From CAYSAA01 sp964428905 (GTDB taxonomy: Bacteria; Atribacterota; Phoenicimicrobiia; Phoenicimicrobiales; Stramentimicrobiaceae): 12,298 nucleotides of DNA. The number at the start of each line of letters is the position of its first letter. Positions within the stretch are counted from its first letter, which is position 1. The notes below the pieces were generated by a model. That model was not told the DNA's origin. It saw only the letters and a list, made by a program, of their open reading frames with translations, and did no database searches. Below are positions 1 through 7,966 of the stretch, piece by piece. The DNA lies in NCBI GenBank assembly GCA_964428905.1, contig CAYSAA010000051.1:1-12298 (forward strand). The letters run 5' to 3'. Made by a program: the position numbers and the translations under genes.

Positions 1-56
1 TCTAATGATAAAATACCCTCAGTATTAAAAAGTATAATTTGTGATAGGTAATTTTC

Positions 57-1406
57 ATGCGCATCAGTATTCAATCTCTGGGTTGCCCCAAAAATTTTGT
101 GGATAGTGAAGTCATCTGTGGTTACCTGTGGGAAAAAAATCATACCCTGACCAATGAGATGGAAAATTCCGATATTGCCATTATTAACACCTGCAGTTTT
201 ATTCAGCCGGCAGTGGAAGAATCTATCGATACCATTTTACAGGCATCCAGACTCAAGGAAGAGGGAAAATTACAGTATATTATTGTAGCCGGGTGTCTGT
301 CTCAACGTTATAAACAGCAGGATTTGCAACAGTCACTTCCGGAGGTTGATGCCTTTATCGGAGTAGATGAACTAAGTCAGGTAGATAAAATTATCAGTCA
401 GCTTAAAGGAAAGAAAAATGTATTTCAGGTTCATTACAATCCCTGTTTTATTTATGATGAAAAAACTCCCCGTTTTCTTCTGACTCCAAGGCATTATGCA
501 TACATTAAAATTGCAGAGGGCTGTAATAACGGTTGTTCTTATTGCCTGATACCCCGTATCAAAGGACGTTATCGTAGCCGAACCATTGAATCGATTGTAA
601 CCGAAGTCCAGAATTTGACTGTACATTATCCTTTAAAAGAAATAATTATAATTGCAGAAGACAGTACCTATTATGGCATGGATCTCTATGGGAAGCCTTC
701 ACTGACAGATTTGCTGAAAAGATTGGTTCAATTACCATGGGATGAAGATCAACAAATTAGAATATTATACACGCATCCTGCACATTATAATGACCAATTG
801 ATTGATTTGATTGCTCAAAACTCCATAATATGTCCCTACCTGGATATTCCTTTACAGCACATCAGTGATGCTGTGCTGCACAGAATGAATCGTAAGGTAT
901 TTCAGAGAGACATTCTTAAACTTATCAAAAAATTAAGAAACGAAATACCTGGGCTAACCCTTCGCACAACTTTTATTGTTGGTTTTCCTGGTGAAACAGA
1001 TGCTGATTTTCAGGAATTATATGATTTTGTCAGGGAATATCGTTTTGAGAGGGTAGGGGCCTTCCCCTTTTATAATGAGCCGGAATGCCCTGCCAGTAAA
1101 TTGCCAAATCATGTTTCGGAAAAAAGCAAGAAGGCGAGGGTGGATAAATTAATGAAATTACAGCAGAAAATAGCATTGGAAAATCAATTATTAGAAGTCG
1201 GAAAAATAAAACGTGTTTTGATTGACGAGTTATCCCAAAAAAGAGAAAATACATTATTGGGACGGTCCTGTGCTGAGGCGCCGGAGATAGATGGTTACAT
1301 AGCCGTTTTAAAAGGAGAACGGCAGGATATTGGCAGATGGTTGGATGTTAAAATAACCAGGGCATATCCCTATTATCTACAGGGAGAGAAAGTATTAGCA
1401 ATTTGA
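57..1406 (+). CDS. rimO: Ribosomal protein S12 methylthiotransferase RimO
   Basis: This cytoplasmic radical-SAM enzyme adds a methylthio group to the beta carbon of a conserved aspartate in ribosomal protein S12, using two 4Fe-4S clusters and SAM. The protein has 449 residues, normal for the family. The N-terminal MTTase domain opens with SLGCPKNFVDSE, the RimO signature that separates it from MiaB, and has its three cluster cysteines at C10, C46 and C80. The radical-SAM triad is C156, C160, C163 in EGCNNGCSYCLIPRIKGRYRSR-type context. A C-terminal TRAM-like region spans about 380-449. The ATG at 57 lies just behind a weak AGG at 46-48 and gives the standard N-terminus. About 105 nt separate it from the next gene, which has its own promoter. 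The RimO assignment is firm. Confidence 0.96.
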   Translation: MRISIQSLGCPKNFVDSEVICGYLWEKNHTLTNEMENSDIAIINTCSFIQPAVEESIDTILQASRLKEEGKLQYIIVAGCLSQRYKQQDLQQSLPEVDAFIGVDELSQVDKIISQLKGKKNVFQVHYNPCFIYDEKTPRFLLTPRHYAYIKIAEGCNNGCSYCLIPRIKGRYRSRTIESIVTEVQNLTVHYPLKEIIIIAEDSTYYGMDLYGKPSLTDLLKRLVQLPWDEDQQIRILYTHPAHYNDQLIDLIAQNSIICPYLDIPLQHISDAVLHRMNRKVFQRDILKLIKKLRNEIPGLTLRTTFIVGFPGETDADFQELYDFVREYRFERVGAFPFYNEPECPASKLPNHVSEKSKKARVDKLMKLQQKIALENQLLEVGKIKRVLIDELSQKRENTLLGRSCAEAPEIDGYIAVLKGERQDIGRWLDVKITRAYPYYLQGEKVLAI

Positions 1407-1441
1407 TTTTTATGAACTATTTTTTATTTTTTTAAACATAT

Positions 1442-1471
1442 TTGCAAATAGGAAAAGGATATCGGTATAAT
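1442..1471 (+). promoter_or_regulatory. Sigma-70-type promoter for the M24 peptidase gene
   Basis: A TTGCAA box (1442-1447) and a TATAAT box (1466-1471) are separated by 18 nt. A second, overlapping TATAAT lies at 1471-1476. They sit about 40 nt upstream of the TTG start at 1512, in the gap after rimO. The -10 is perfect and the -35 matches 4 of 6 consensus bases. This is inferred from sequence only. Confidence 0.5.
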
Positions 1472-1511
1472 ATAATATATAGATAGGTGCTATTGGAAAG
1501 GATTTTGTACT

Positions 1512-2615
1512 TTGCTAAAGAAGAGAATAAAAAAATTCTGGCAGGAAATCGAGAAAAGCGGCAAACCACTAACTGGTTTTCTGGTAACCAATACGAAAAA
1601 TATTTTTTATTTAACCGAATTTACCGGTGAAGGTATTTTACTTGCTACCAGTGAAAAAAATTATCTTATTACCGATTCCCGTTACACCGAACAGGCAAAT
1701 CAAGAAGCCCGGAATTGTCAAATTATCATACAGGAAATGAAACAAAGTGATGCCCAGACAGAATCACTATGTAAGCTGATTGGGGAGCTGAAGATTAAAG
1801 AAATAGGCTTTGAGTCAGAAGCACTTCAGGTTAGTTCTTATCTGAAGTATCAAACCCATATGCCTCATTTAAAGTTATACCCTTTTCAAAATATTATCGA
1901 AACCATGCGTATGATTAAAGATTCCGATGAAATAGGAATGCTCAGCAAATCAGCTCAAATTGCTACTCATGCTTTTAGACAGACCATTGATTTTTTGCAA
2001 GCCGATGTTTCTGAGATAGCCATTGCTGCAAAGTTAAATTATCATATGCGCGAAAATGGGGCACAAAAAGAGGCTTTTGACCTTATTGTCACATCAGGGG
2101 AGAGGGGAACTCTAATTCATGGAAACCCCTCTGACAAAAAAATCAAAGAGGGTGAGTTAATTATTATTGATTTTGGCTGTATCTTTGGGATGTACCATTC
2201 AGACTGTACCCGTTCATTGCTTTTAGGCAATCCCAATAAAGAACAAAAAAATATCTTTGAAATTATTAAAGATACTCAAATAGAAACACTTCAGCAAGTA
2301 AAAGCAGGGAAGAAATGCAATGAGCTGGATGATTTCGCTCGCAAAATGATAGCAAAAAGCGGTTATGGCGATTATTTTAGCCACTCGCTGGGTCATGGCG
2401 TAGGTTTAGATATTCACGAGCTCCCCCGGCTCAGCCCCTATGACCAGACTGTTTTGCAACCCGGTATGATAGTGACAGTAGAGCCGGGCATTTATGTACC
2501 CCATGTTGGTGGTGTCCGCATTGAAGATACGGTTGTTGTAACGGAACGCGGATGTCAAATACTGACTTTACTACCCAAAGAATTATCTGTTTCTAATTAT
2601 TCAGAAAAAAGTTGA
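1512..2615 (+). CDS. M24-family Xaa-Pro aminopeptidase
   Basis: This is a cytoplasmic dimetal peptidase that removes N-terminal residues preceding proline. The 367 residues split into a creatinase-type N-terminal domain (about 1-135) and a pita-bread catalytic domain (about 140-357). All five M24 metal ligands are visible: D220 (IIIDFG), D231 (YHSDCTRS), H295 (LGHGVGLDIHE), E324 (VEPGIYV) and E338 (VRIEDT). The length and the HxxGHGxGL-like context fit the PepP/PepQ/YpdF group better than methionine aminopeptidase, which lacks the N-terminal domain. The precise dipeptidase versus aminopeptidase role cannot be read from sequence. The TTG start is supported by a GGAAAGGA ribosome binding site at about 1495-1502. 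A peptidase of this type lying upstream of efp is common in Firmicutes-like genomes; here glyA sits between them. Confidence 0.92.
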   Translation: MLKKRIKKFWQEIEKSGKPLTGFLVTNTKNIFYLTEFTGEGILLATSEKNYLITDSRYTEQANQEARNCQIIIQEMKQSDAQTESLCKLIGELKIKEIGFESEALQVSSYLKYQTHMPHLKLYPFQNIIETMRMIKDSDEIGMLSKSAQIATHAFRQTIDFLQADVSEIAIAAKLNYHMRENGAQKEAFDLIVTSGERGTLIHGNPSDKKIKEGELIIIDFGCIFGMYHSDCTRSLLLGNPNKEQKNIFEIIKDTQIETLQQVKAGKKCNELDDFARKMIAKSGYGDYFSHSLGHGVGLDIHELPRLSPYDQTVLQPGMIVTVEPGIYVPHVGGVRIEDTVVVTERGCQILTLLPKELSVSNYSEKS

Positions 2616-2650
2616 CAGTATTGTTTTTTCAATATTTTAGTAAGATTTTA

Positions 2651-2657
2651 AAGGAGG
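2651..2657 (+). promoter_or_regulatory. Ribosome binding site fixing the glyA TTG start
   Basis: AAGGAGG lies 7 nt ahead of the TTG at 2665. This near-perfect anti-16S match supports a TTG start rather than any later ATG. Confidence 0.75.
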
Positions 2658-2664
2658 AAAACAA

Positions 2665-3891
2665 TTGAACTTAAAAGAAACTGATCAGGAAGTATTTCAA
2701 ATTATTCAAAAAGAGGAAGATCGCCAAAAATATACCCTGGAGCTTATTGCCTCTGAGAATTTTGTCAGTAAAGCAGTCTTGGAAGCCCAGGGCTCCGTCT
2801 TAACCAATAAGTATGCCGAGGGTTACCCCGGTAAGAAGTATTATGGTGGATGCCAGTTTATTGATGAAGTGGAAAATTTAGCAATTGATAGGGCAAAGAA
2901 ATTATTTTCAGCCGAGCATGCGAACGTGCAGCCACATTCCGGGTCTCAGGCTAATATGGCTGTCTATTTCAGCGTGTTGAAACCCGGGGATACCATTTTA
3001 TCCATGAATCTTTCTCACGGAGGCCATCTAACCCACGGAAGCCCGGTTAATTTTTCCGGAAAATTTTATCAAATAATCCCTTATGGTGTGGAAAAAGAGA
3101 CCGGACGTATCGATTATAATCTGCTGAGGGATTTAGCTATAAAAGGCAAACCGAAAATGATTATTGCTGGTGCCAGTGCCTACCCCAGGGAAATTGATTT
3201 TACAAAATTTCGCGAGATAGCCGATGAAGTCGGTGCATATCTTATTGCTGATATTGCCCATATTGCCGGTTTGATTGTAGCAGGAGAGCATGTCAGCCCA
3301 ATACCGGCCTGCCATTTTGTCACCAGCACCACCCACAAGACATTACGGGGACCAAGGGGCGGTTTGATTCTCTGCCAGCAGGATTTAGCCAAACAAGTAG
3401 ATAAGAGTATTTTCCCGGGTATTCAGGGTGGTCCACTGATGCATATCATTGCAGCCAAGGCAGTCTGCTTTAAACAGGCTATGCAGGATGATTTTATTTC
3501 CTATCAAAAACAAATTAGGAAGAATGCGGCTGCCCTGGCTCAGAAGTTAATGGAGATGGATTATCAGCTGGTTTCTGGTGGAACGGATAACCATTTGATG
3601 TTAATTGATCTGAGGAATAAAGGGCTTACCGGAAAACAGGCTGAAAAGGCATTGGAAGATTCTGGTATCACAGTGAATAAAAATGCCGTGCCTTTTGATA
3701 CCCAACCTCCTATGGTGACCAGCGGTATTCGTATCGGTACCCCGGCCATGACAACTCGTGGCATGAAAGAAAACGAAATGGTCATCATTGCCGAGCTCAT
3801 TGACAGGGTGCTCAGTGATATTAATAATGAACAGGTAAAACAACAAGTACTAGATGATGTGAAACAGTTATGCCGACAGTTTGTTGGTTAA
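2665..3891 (+). CDS. glyA: Serine hydroxymethyltransferase
   Basis: This PLP enzyme interconverts serine and glycine while charging tetrahydrofolate with a one-carbon unit, so it supplies methylene-THF for purines, thymidylate and methionine. The 408 residues match the usual bacterial length. Signatures include LELIASENFVS (about 25-35), NKYAEGYPGKKYYGG (48-62), PHSGSQAN (90-97), the PLP-side D196 and H199 in ADIAH, and the Schiff-base lysine K225 in TSTTHKTLRGPRGG. The substrate-binding region near SGGTDNHLMLIDLR is also intact. The start is TTG behind an AAGGAGG site. The gene follows the peptidase by 49 nt and precedes efp by about 107 nt, where a new promoter is likely. This is a confident family call; a threonine aldolase side activity is possible as in other SHMTs. 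Confidence 0.97.
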   Translation: MNLKETDQEVFQIIQKEEDRQKYTLELIASENFVSKAVLEAQGSVLTNKYAEGYPGKKYYGGCQFIDEVENLAIDRAKKLFSAEHANVQPHSGSQANMAVYFSVLKPGDTILSMNLSHGGHLTHGSPVNFSGKFYQIIPYGVEKETGRIDYNLLRDLAIKGKPKMIIAGASAYPREIDFTKFREIADEVGAYLIADIAHIAGLIVAGEHVSPIPACHFVTSTTHKTLRGPRGGLILCQQDLAKQVDKSIFPGIQGGPLMHIIAAKAVCFKQAMQDDFISYQKQIRKNAAALAQKLMEMDYQLVSGGTDNHLMLIDLRNKGLTGKQAEKALEDSGITVNKNAVPFDTQPPMVTSGIRIGTPAMTTRGMKENEMVIIAELIDRVLSDINNEQVKQQVLDDVKQLCRQFVG

Positions 3892-3945
3892 GTTAACATC
3901 TAATCTAAATGTAAAAAAATGTAAAAACATTTATACAAATATATG

Positions 3946-3954
3946 TGATATAAT
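3946..3954 (+). promoter_or_regulatory. Extended -10 promoter for efp
   Basis: TGATATAAT combines a perfect TATAAT (3949-3954) with the TG of an extended -10 element. It lies about 45 nt upstream of the efp start and about 30 nt upstream of its ribosome binding site. No good -35 box is present at 16-18 nt, which extended -10 promoters tolerate. Confidence 0.45.
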
Positions 3955-3984
3955 CATAAAATCTATTTGTAGCTATGACAATCT

Positions 3985-3991
3985 AAGGAGG
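3985..3991 (+). promoter_or_regulatory. Ribosome binding site that decides the efp start
   Basis: AAGGAGG ends at 3991. The first in-frame TTG (3993) is only 1 nt away and cannot be used normally. The next in-frame TTG (3999) is 7 nt away, the usual spacing, so 3999 is the start. Confidence 0.8.
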
Positions 3992-3998
3992 GTTGATT

Positions 3999-4559
3999 TT
4001 GATTTCCACAAGTGATTTCAAAAATGGAGTAAGTATTGAGTTAGAGCAGGATTTATATACGATTATTGATTTTCAACATGTCAAACCGGGCAAAGGAGGT
4101 GCTTTTGTTAGAACAAAATTAAAGAATATTCAGACCGGCGCAGTCATTGACAGAACATTCAGGGCTGGTGAAAAATTTGAACAGGCTATTATCGACCGTA
4201 AGGATATGCAATATATCTACAATGACGGACGTCACTATTATTTCATGGATAAAGACAGCTATGAACAGATTCCCATTGACCTGGAACAAATTGGGGATTT
4301 CGCTGATTTATTGAAAGAAGGAAATGATGTGGAAATGACCTTCTGGAATAATAGGGTAATAGGCTTGGACCCCCCTGCCACAATCGCGCTGAAAGTAGTT
4401 AAGACCATGCCGGGTGTGAAAGGGAATACAGTATCAGGCGCTTTAAAGCCTGCCACTTTGGAAACCGGTGCCGTTGTCCAGGTCCCGCTTTTTATTAAAG
4501 AGGGGGAGATTATCAGGGTAACAACCAAGGATAAAAAATACCAGGAGAGAGTACAGTAA
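3999..4559 (+). CDS. efp: Translation elongation factor P
   Basis: EF-P binds stalled ribosomes between the P and E sites and promotes peptide-bond formation at polyproline stretches. From TTG 3999 the protein has 186 residues and begins MISTSDFKNG, the canonical EF-P N-terminus; the TTG two codons earlier would add two residues and overlap the ribosome binding site. The order is a KOW-like domain I (about 1-63) with the modifiable loop lysine K32 in VKPGKGGAF, then two OB-like domains ending in the typical IRVTTKDKKYQERVQ tail. A plain lysine at the loop tip suggests modification of that lysine or a PGKG-type unmodified loop rather than EarP-type arginine rhamnosylation; which applies cannot be told here. 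It probably starts a transcription unit with the Asp23 and nusB genes. Confidence 0.96.
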   Translation: MISTSDFKNGVSIELEQDLYTIIDFQHVKPGKGGAFVRTKLKNIQTGAVIDRTFRAGEKFEQAIIDRKDMQYIYNDGRHYYFMDKDSYEQIPIDLEQIGDFADLLKEGNDVEMTFWNNRVIGLDPPATIALKVVKTMPGVKGNTVSGALKPATLETGAVVQVPLFIKEGEIIRVTTKDKKYQERVQ

Positions 4560-4616
4560 GATTTTATTATCATCAAGGCAAGGGGATAAGAGTGTTATCT
4601 CAGGATAGGAAAATAT

Positions 4617-5045
4617 ATGGAATTAGTAACTATCAGTACCAAAGATGGAAATATTAATATTTCCAGAATAACTATGGAAACGTTAATTTATATAGTCTTG
4701 CGGAATATCAAAGCTATTGTTGGACCCAGAAAGACTGTTTTTCGGGAGATTACCAATAAGCTGATAAAAGGTAATCAGGATCAGAATGAAAATATTTCTC
4801 AGGAAATCAGAATTGAAATAAGTCCGTCATCTGTAATAGTAAATCTTTTTCTTATCATTAACTATGGTATAAGAATCCCTGATTTAACTTGGGAAATACA
4901 GGCAAAAGTGAAAGAGAAATTAAAGGAGTGCACTGGTCTTGAAATCAATAAGATTAATGTTCATATTCAGGGAATCCAATATCCCAGGAAGTATCGTAAT
5001 AATAATCAATTAGTGACACAGGAAGTGTTTGTAAAAATATTTTAG
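4617..5045 (+). CDS. Asp23/Gls24 family (DUF322, YqhY-like) protein
   Basis: This is a 142-residue protein of the Asp23/Gls24 family. The diagnostic C-terminal half is clear: a beta strand (IRIEISPSSVIVNLFLIINYG, about 64-84), then the helix with IPDLTWEIQAKVKEKL, then TGLEINKINVHIQGI at 106-120. The N-terminal half is less typical of the family. Its position directly upstream of nusB matches yqhY in Bacillus and many Clostridia, where the gene usually follows accB and accC; those two are absent here. The molecular role is uncertain; in Bacillus, yqhY has been linked genetically to acetyl-CoA carboxylase control. There are no membrane segments, so this is not the membrane-anchored AmaP type. 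Its ATG follows AGGA by 6 nt, with a 57-nt gap after efp and a 42-nt gap before nusB. Confidence 0.8.
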   Translation: MELVTISTKDGNINISRITMETLIYIVLRNIKAIVGPRKTVFREITNKLIKGNQDQNENISQEIRIEISPSSVIVNLFLIINYGIRIPDLTWEIQAKVKEKLKECTGLEINKINVHIQGIQYPRKYRNNNQLVTQEVFVKIF

Positions 5046-5087
5046 CAACAAAGAACTTTACTTTGACAATAAAAAATTGAGGAAACT

Positions 5088-5513
5088 ATGGGCAACAGAA
5101 GAATATCCAGAGAAATGGCACTCAAAATCCTGTTCCAAGTTGATTTGGTTCATAGTAATGTAGATGAAGCAAGCAGTTACACATTTCAAACGGAAGACAT
5201 CATACAAAACAATGACCCGGATTCGATTATTGCATTTTCCCTTCAGTTAGTCAGAGGCGTACTTACTAATCTTGCTGAAATTGATCCCTTGATTAAGAAA
5301 CATGCCAGTCATTGGTCCCTGGAAAGAATGGCCAATATTGACCGCAATATACTTCGCATAGCAATCTATGAAATTGTTTTTATCGAGAATATACCCAAAA
5401 GTGTGTCTATTAACGAAGCAGTAGAGCTAGCCAAAAAATTCAGCACTGAAAGTTCTTTTGGCTTCGTAAACGGTGTATTAGGAAAAATTGAAAAGGAAGA
5501 ATTAAAATCATAA
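5088..5513 (+). CDS. nusB: Transcription antitermination factor NusB
   Basis: NusB pairs with NusE (ribosomal protein S10) and binds boxA RNA during antitermination of rRNA operons. The 141 residues form the all-helical NusB fold. Family signatures are RRISREMALKILFQVDL (about 4-20) at the arginine-rich RNA-binding end, W76 with MANIDRNILRIAIYE (81-95), IPKSVSINEAVELAKKF (102-118) and FGFVNGVLGKI (124-133). The ATG at 5088 follows GAGGAAA with good spacing. It sits between the Asp23 gene and xseA; folD, which often lies between nusB and xseA in Firmicutes, is absent from this interval. Confidence 0.95.
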   Translation: MGNRRISREMALKILFQVDLVHSNVDEASSYTFQTEDIIQNNDPDSIIAFSLQLVRGVLTNLAEIDPLIKKHASHWSLERMANIDRNILRIAIYEIVFIENIPKSVSINEAVELAKKFSTESSFGFVNGVLGKIEKEELKS

Positions 5514-5526
5514 TCAATAGGAAATT

Positions 5527-6783
5527 ATGATAGTTCAGTTCAATATGTTTTCAAATCAATTAACTGAAAAAATATATACAGTCACCAATATTACCCGTCA
5601 TATACAGTTACTATTCAGTTCGGACCCCTTGTTGCGCAATGTAACCATTGTAGGAGAAGTTAGCAATTTTAAATATCATTCATCTGGTCATATGTATTTT
5701 ATCTTAAAAGATGATCAAAGTCAGATCAGGTGTGTTATGTTCCGGGGAAGCAATCTTGGGTTGAGCTTTGATCCACATGACGGAATGGAAGTGAAAGCAA
5801 TAGGGGATGTTCGTGTTTATGAAAAAAGAGGAGAGTATCAGTTTTATGTATTCCAAATGACTGAAGCAGGTAAAGGAGCACTTTTTGCTGCCTTTGAAGC
5901 GTTGAAAGAAAAATTAAAAGAGGAAGGATTATTCAGGAAGGATATTAAAAAACCTTTACCAAAAATTCCCCATAAGATTGCAGTAATTACCTCTCCAACC
6001 GGTGCAGCTATCAGGGACATCATCTCTGTCAGCATACGTAGATTTCCAAATCTTCATATTATTGTTGTTCCTGCGCAGGTACAGGGTAATGAGGCAGCCT
6101 CACAGATTAGCAAAAATATAAAATTTCTCAACCAGGTATTACCGGATCTTGATTTTATTATTATCGGCAGAGGCGGGGGTTCCATTGAGGAACTATGGGC
6201 TTTTAATGAAGAAGAACTGGCCAGGGCAATCTATCATTCCAAAATTCCTATCGTATCTGCAGTTGGTCATGAAACTGATTTTACTATTGCTGATTTTGTG
6301 GCAGATCTCCGTGCTCCCACACCTTCGGGAGCAGCTGAGATGACTATTCCTGATAAAGAAAGTCTGATGAGGCATTTGTACCTTTTTCAGGGGAAGCTTA
6401 ACGGTATGATGGGTCATATTTTTGAGTTAAAAAGACAAAAATATTTTAATGTTGTGGAAAATTTGAAATATCAAAGTCCAAAAAATAAGATATTGCAGCA
6501 CCTGCAAACCATTGATGATTTAACCAATCGGCTACATTTAAATATTAAGCATATTCTTAATATGAACGAAAATATAGTAAATAAATACCGAGAAAAAATA
6601 ATTGCCTTAAGCCCAAGGGAAATATTAAAGAGAGGCTACAGTATTTGTTTTAAGATTCCCGAGAAAACTGTGGTAAAAAATACAAGACAAGTAAAAAAAG
6701 ATGAGTTGCTTGAAATTATGGTAAGTGATGGAAACATTTCAGCAAATGTCTTAGGAAAGGAGGAGATTAAAAGTGACAGGTAA
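5527..6783 (+). CDS. xseA: Exodeoxyribonuclease VII large subunit
   Basis: This is the catalytic subunit of exonuclease VII, which degrades single-stranded DNA from both ends to short oligonucleotides and acts in repair. The 418 residues contain an N-terminal OB fold (about 17-115, with IVGEVSNFKYHSSGHMYFILKD), then the catalytic core with SPTGAAIRDI (156-165), GRGGGSIEELWAFN (214-227) and VGHETDFTIADFVADLRAPTPSGAAEM (246-272), then a coiled-coil and a C-terminal cap where XseB binds. The ATG at 5527 has AGGAAA just 3-4 nt ahead. M7 (5545) is a possible alternative start, but it loses nothing conserved, so the exact start is slightly uncertain. The 3' end overlaps xseB by 11 nt, which suggests coupled translation of the two subunits. 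Confidence 0.95.
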   Translation: MIVQFNMFSNQLTEKIYTVTNITRHIQLLFSSDPLLRNVTIVGEVSNFKYHSSGHMYFILKDDQSQIRCVMFRGSNLGLSFDPHDGMEVKAIGDVRVYEKRGEYQFYVFQMTEAGKGALFAAFEALKEKLKEEGLFRKDIKKPLPKIPHKIAVITSPTGAAIRDIISVSIRRFPNLHIIVVPAQVQGNEAASQISKNIKFLNQVLPDLDFIIIGRGGGSIEELWAFNEEELARAIYHSKIPIVSAVGHETDFTIADFVADLRAPTPSGAAEMTIPDKESLMRHLYLFQGKLNGMMGHIFELKRQKYFNVVENLKYQSPKNKILQHLQTIDDLTNRLHLNIKHILNMNENIVNKYREKIIALSPREILKRGYSICFKIPEKTVVKNTRQVKKDELLEIMVSDGNISANVLGKEEIKSDR

Positions 6784-7042
6784 GAAAAAAAAAGATGAAG
6801 ATATTTCTTTTGAAGATTCACTGCAGAAACTGGAAGAAATTGTAGAGGAGCTGGAAAAGGGTGAGCTTAATTTAGATGAAGCCTTGAAGTTGTACGAAGA
6901 AGGAATGCATTTTTCCGATCAATGTTTGGATAAACTAAACGAATCGAAACAGAAAGTTGAAAAATTGACTAAAGAGGGTGATAAAAAATATCGTACCGAA
7001 CCTTTTTCTGTAAACAATGACCAAGGGGATGAAAATGTTTAA
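6773..7042 (+). CDS. xseB: Exodeoxyribonuclease VII small subunit
   Basis: XseB is the small helical subunit that coats the coiled-coil of XseA; several copies assemble per large subunit. The 89-residue protein shows the family core SFEDSLQKLEEIVEELEKGE (12-31) followed by LNLDEALKLYEEGM (32-45) and a helical C-terminus. It is slightly longer than the usual 60-80 residues because of a charged tail. The start is GTG at 6773, inside the xseA reading frame, behind AAAGGAGG at 6756-6763. Its TAA stop ends at 7042 and the ispA ATG begins at 7043 with no gap. Confidence 0.93.
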   Translation: MTGKKKKDEDISFEDSLQKLEEIVEELEKGELNLDEALKLYEEGMHFSDQCLDKLNESKQKVEKLTKEGDKKYRTEPFSVNNDQGDENV

Positions 7043-7903
7043 ATGAAATTAATATCCTATATGCAGGAAAAGAAAAAGGTTATCGACCAATATCTGGAAG
7101 AAAAACTTCCCCCGGAAAACAAAAATCCTTCTGAGATACACCGTTCTATACGTTACAGCGTATTAAATGGTGGTAAAAGAGTACGGCCTATCCTTACCAT
7201 GATGACTGCAGAGCTGTTGGGACAATCGTATGAAAAGGTATTGCCTGCTGCTGCCGGAATAGAGCTTATTCATACTTTTTCTCTGATTCATGACGATTTG
7301 CCATGCATGGACAATGATGACTATCGTCGCGGTAAACTAACGAACCATAAAGTTTTTGGTGAAGCTATGGCAACTCTGACCGGAGATGCTCTATTGGTAA
7401 TGGGTTTTGATTTTATCTGCCAGAATAGTGAAATTGAAGGGATAACAAAAGAATCAGTTATTGAGGTTCTCAAATGTATTGTAGAAATGATAGGGACTAA
7501 AAACATGTTGGGCGGACAGGTGGATGATATCAGCTGGCATCATCAGAAGGTGAATCCTAATTATATCAAAGATATTTACTTAAAAAAAACTTCATCATTG
7601 ATCTGCGCATCATTAAAATCCGGAGCACTGTTATCTCAAGCCAGTAAGAAACAGATAAAAGCATTGGAAAACTATGGGAAAAAAATCGGTTTAGCTTTTC
7701 AAATTACTGATGATTTAATGGATTTACAGCAAGATAAAAATGATGGTGATAAGCCAACCTATCCGAAGATATTTGGAATCAAAAAATCTAAAAAAGCAGC
7801 TCATGAATTCAGTAGTCAGGCTAAAGAGAGTATCTCTATATTTGGTAACAAGGCACAGTTATTGTATGAATTAGCTGACTTTGTAATTAATCGTGAACAA
7901 TAA
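7043..7903 (+). CDS. ispA: Short-chain polyprenyl (farnesyl) diphosphate synthase
   Basis: This enzyme condenses IPP with DMAPP and GPP to make farnesyl diphosphate for quinones, undecaprenyl carriers and other isoprenoids. The 286 residues contain the first aspartate-rich motif DDLPCMDNDDYRRG at 84-97 (D84, D85, D90) and the second as ITDDLMDLQQD at 221-231, followed by KPTYPKIFG. The two-residue PC insertion inside the first motif and an aromatic residue (F79) five positions before it are the marks of bacterial type II FPP synthases, so C15 is the likely product; GGPP cannot be fully excluded. The ATG directly abuts the xseB stop. The nearest purine-rich site, AAGGGGA at 7023-7029, is 13 nt away, so initiation probably relies on coupling to xseB. 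The xseAB-ispA order is widely conserved; dxs, often next, is absent. Confidence 0.93.
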   Translation: MKLISYMQEKKKVIDQYLEEKLPPENKNPSEIHRSIRYSVLNGGKRVRPILTMMTAELLGQSYEKVLPAAAGIELIHTFSLIHDDLPCMDNDDYRRGKLTNHKVFGEAMATLTGDALLVMGFDFICQNSEIEGITKESVIEVLKCIVEMIGTKNMLGGQVDDISWHHQKVNPNYIKDIYLKKTSSLICASLKSGALLSQASKKQIKALENYGKKIGLAFQITDDLMDLQQDKNDGDKPTYPKIFGIKKSKKAAHEFSSQAKESISIFGNKAQLLYELADFVINREQ

Positions 7904-7966
7904 TGGCATTATTTTTGAGAATGGTCATCAGACCTAATGTAGAAATGACCGAAGATAGGAGGAAGT

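Noticed and set aside
33..38. TATAAT upstream of rimO
   Set aside because: No -35 match at 16-18 nt upstream and the region is cut by the window edge.
2612..2640. TTGACA at the end of the peptidase gene as a glyA promoter
   Set aside because: No acceptable -10 box lies at 16-18 nt (TTTTAG at 17); TATTTT is only 15 nt away. Possible but not supported.
3917..3932. AAATGT/ACATTT inverted repeat after glyA as a terminator
   Set aside because: Only a 6-bp AT-rich stem with no following T run; likely chance in AT-rich DNA.
5063..5068. TTGACA upstream of nusB
   Set aside because: A -10 at normal spacing would fall on the nusB start codon, so transcripts would begin inside the gene.
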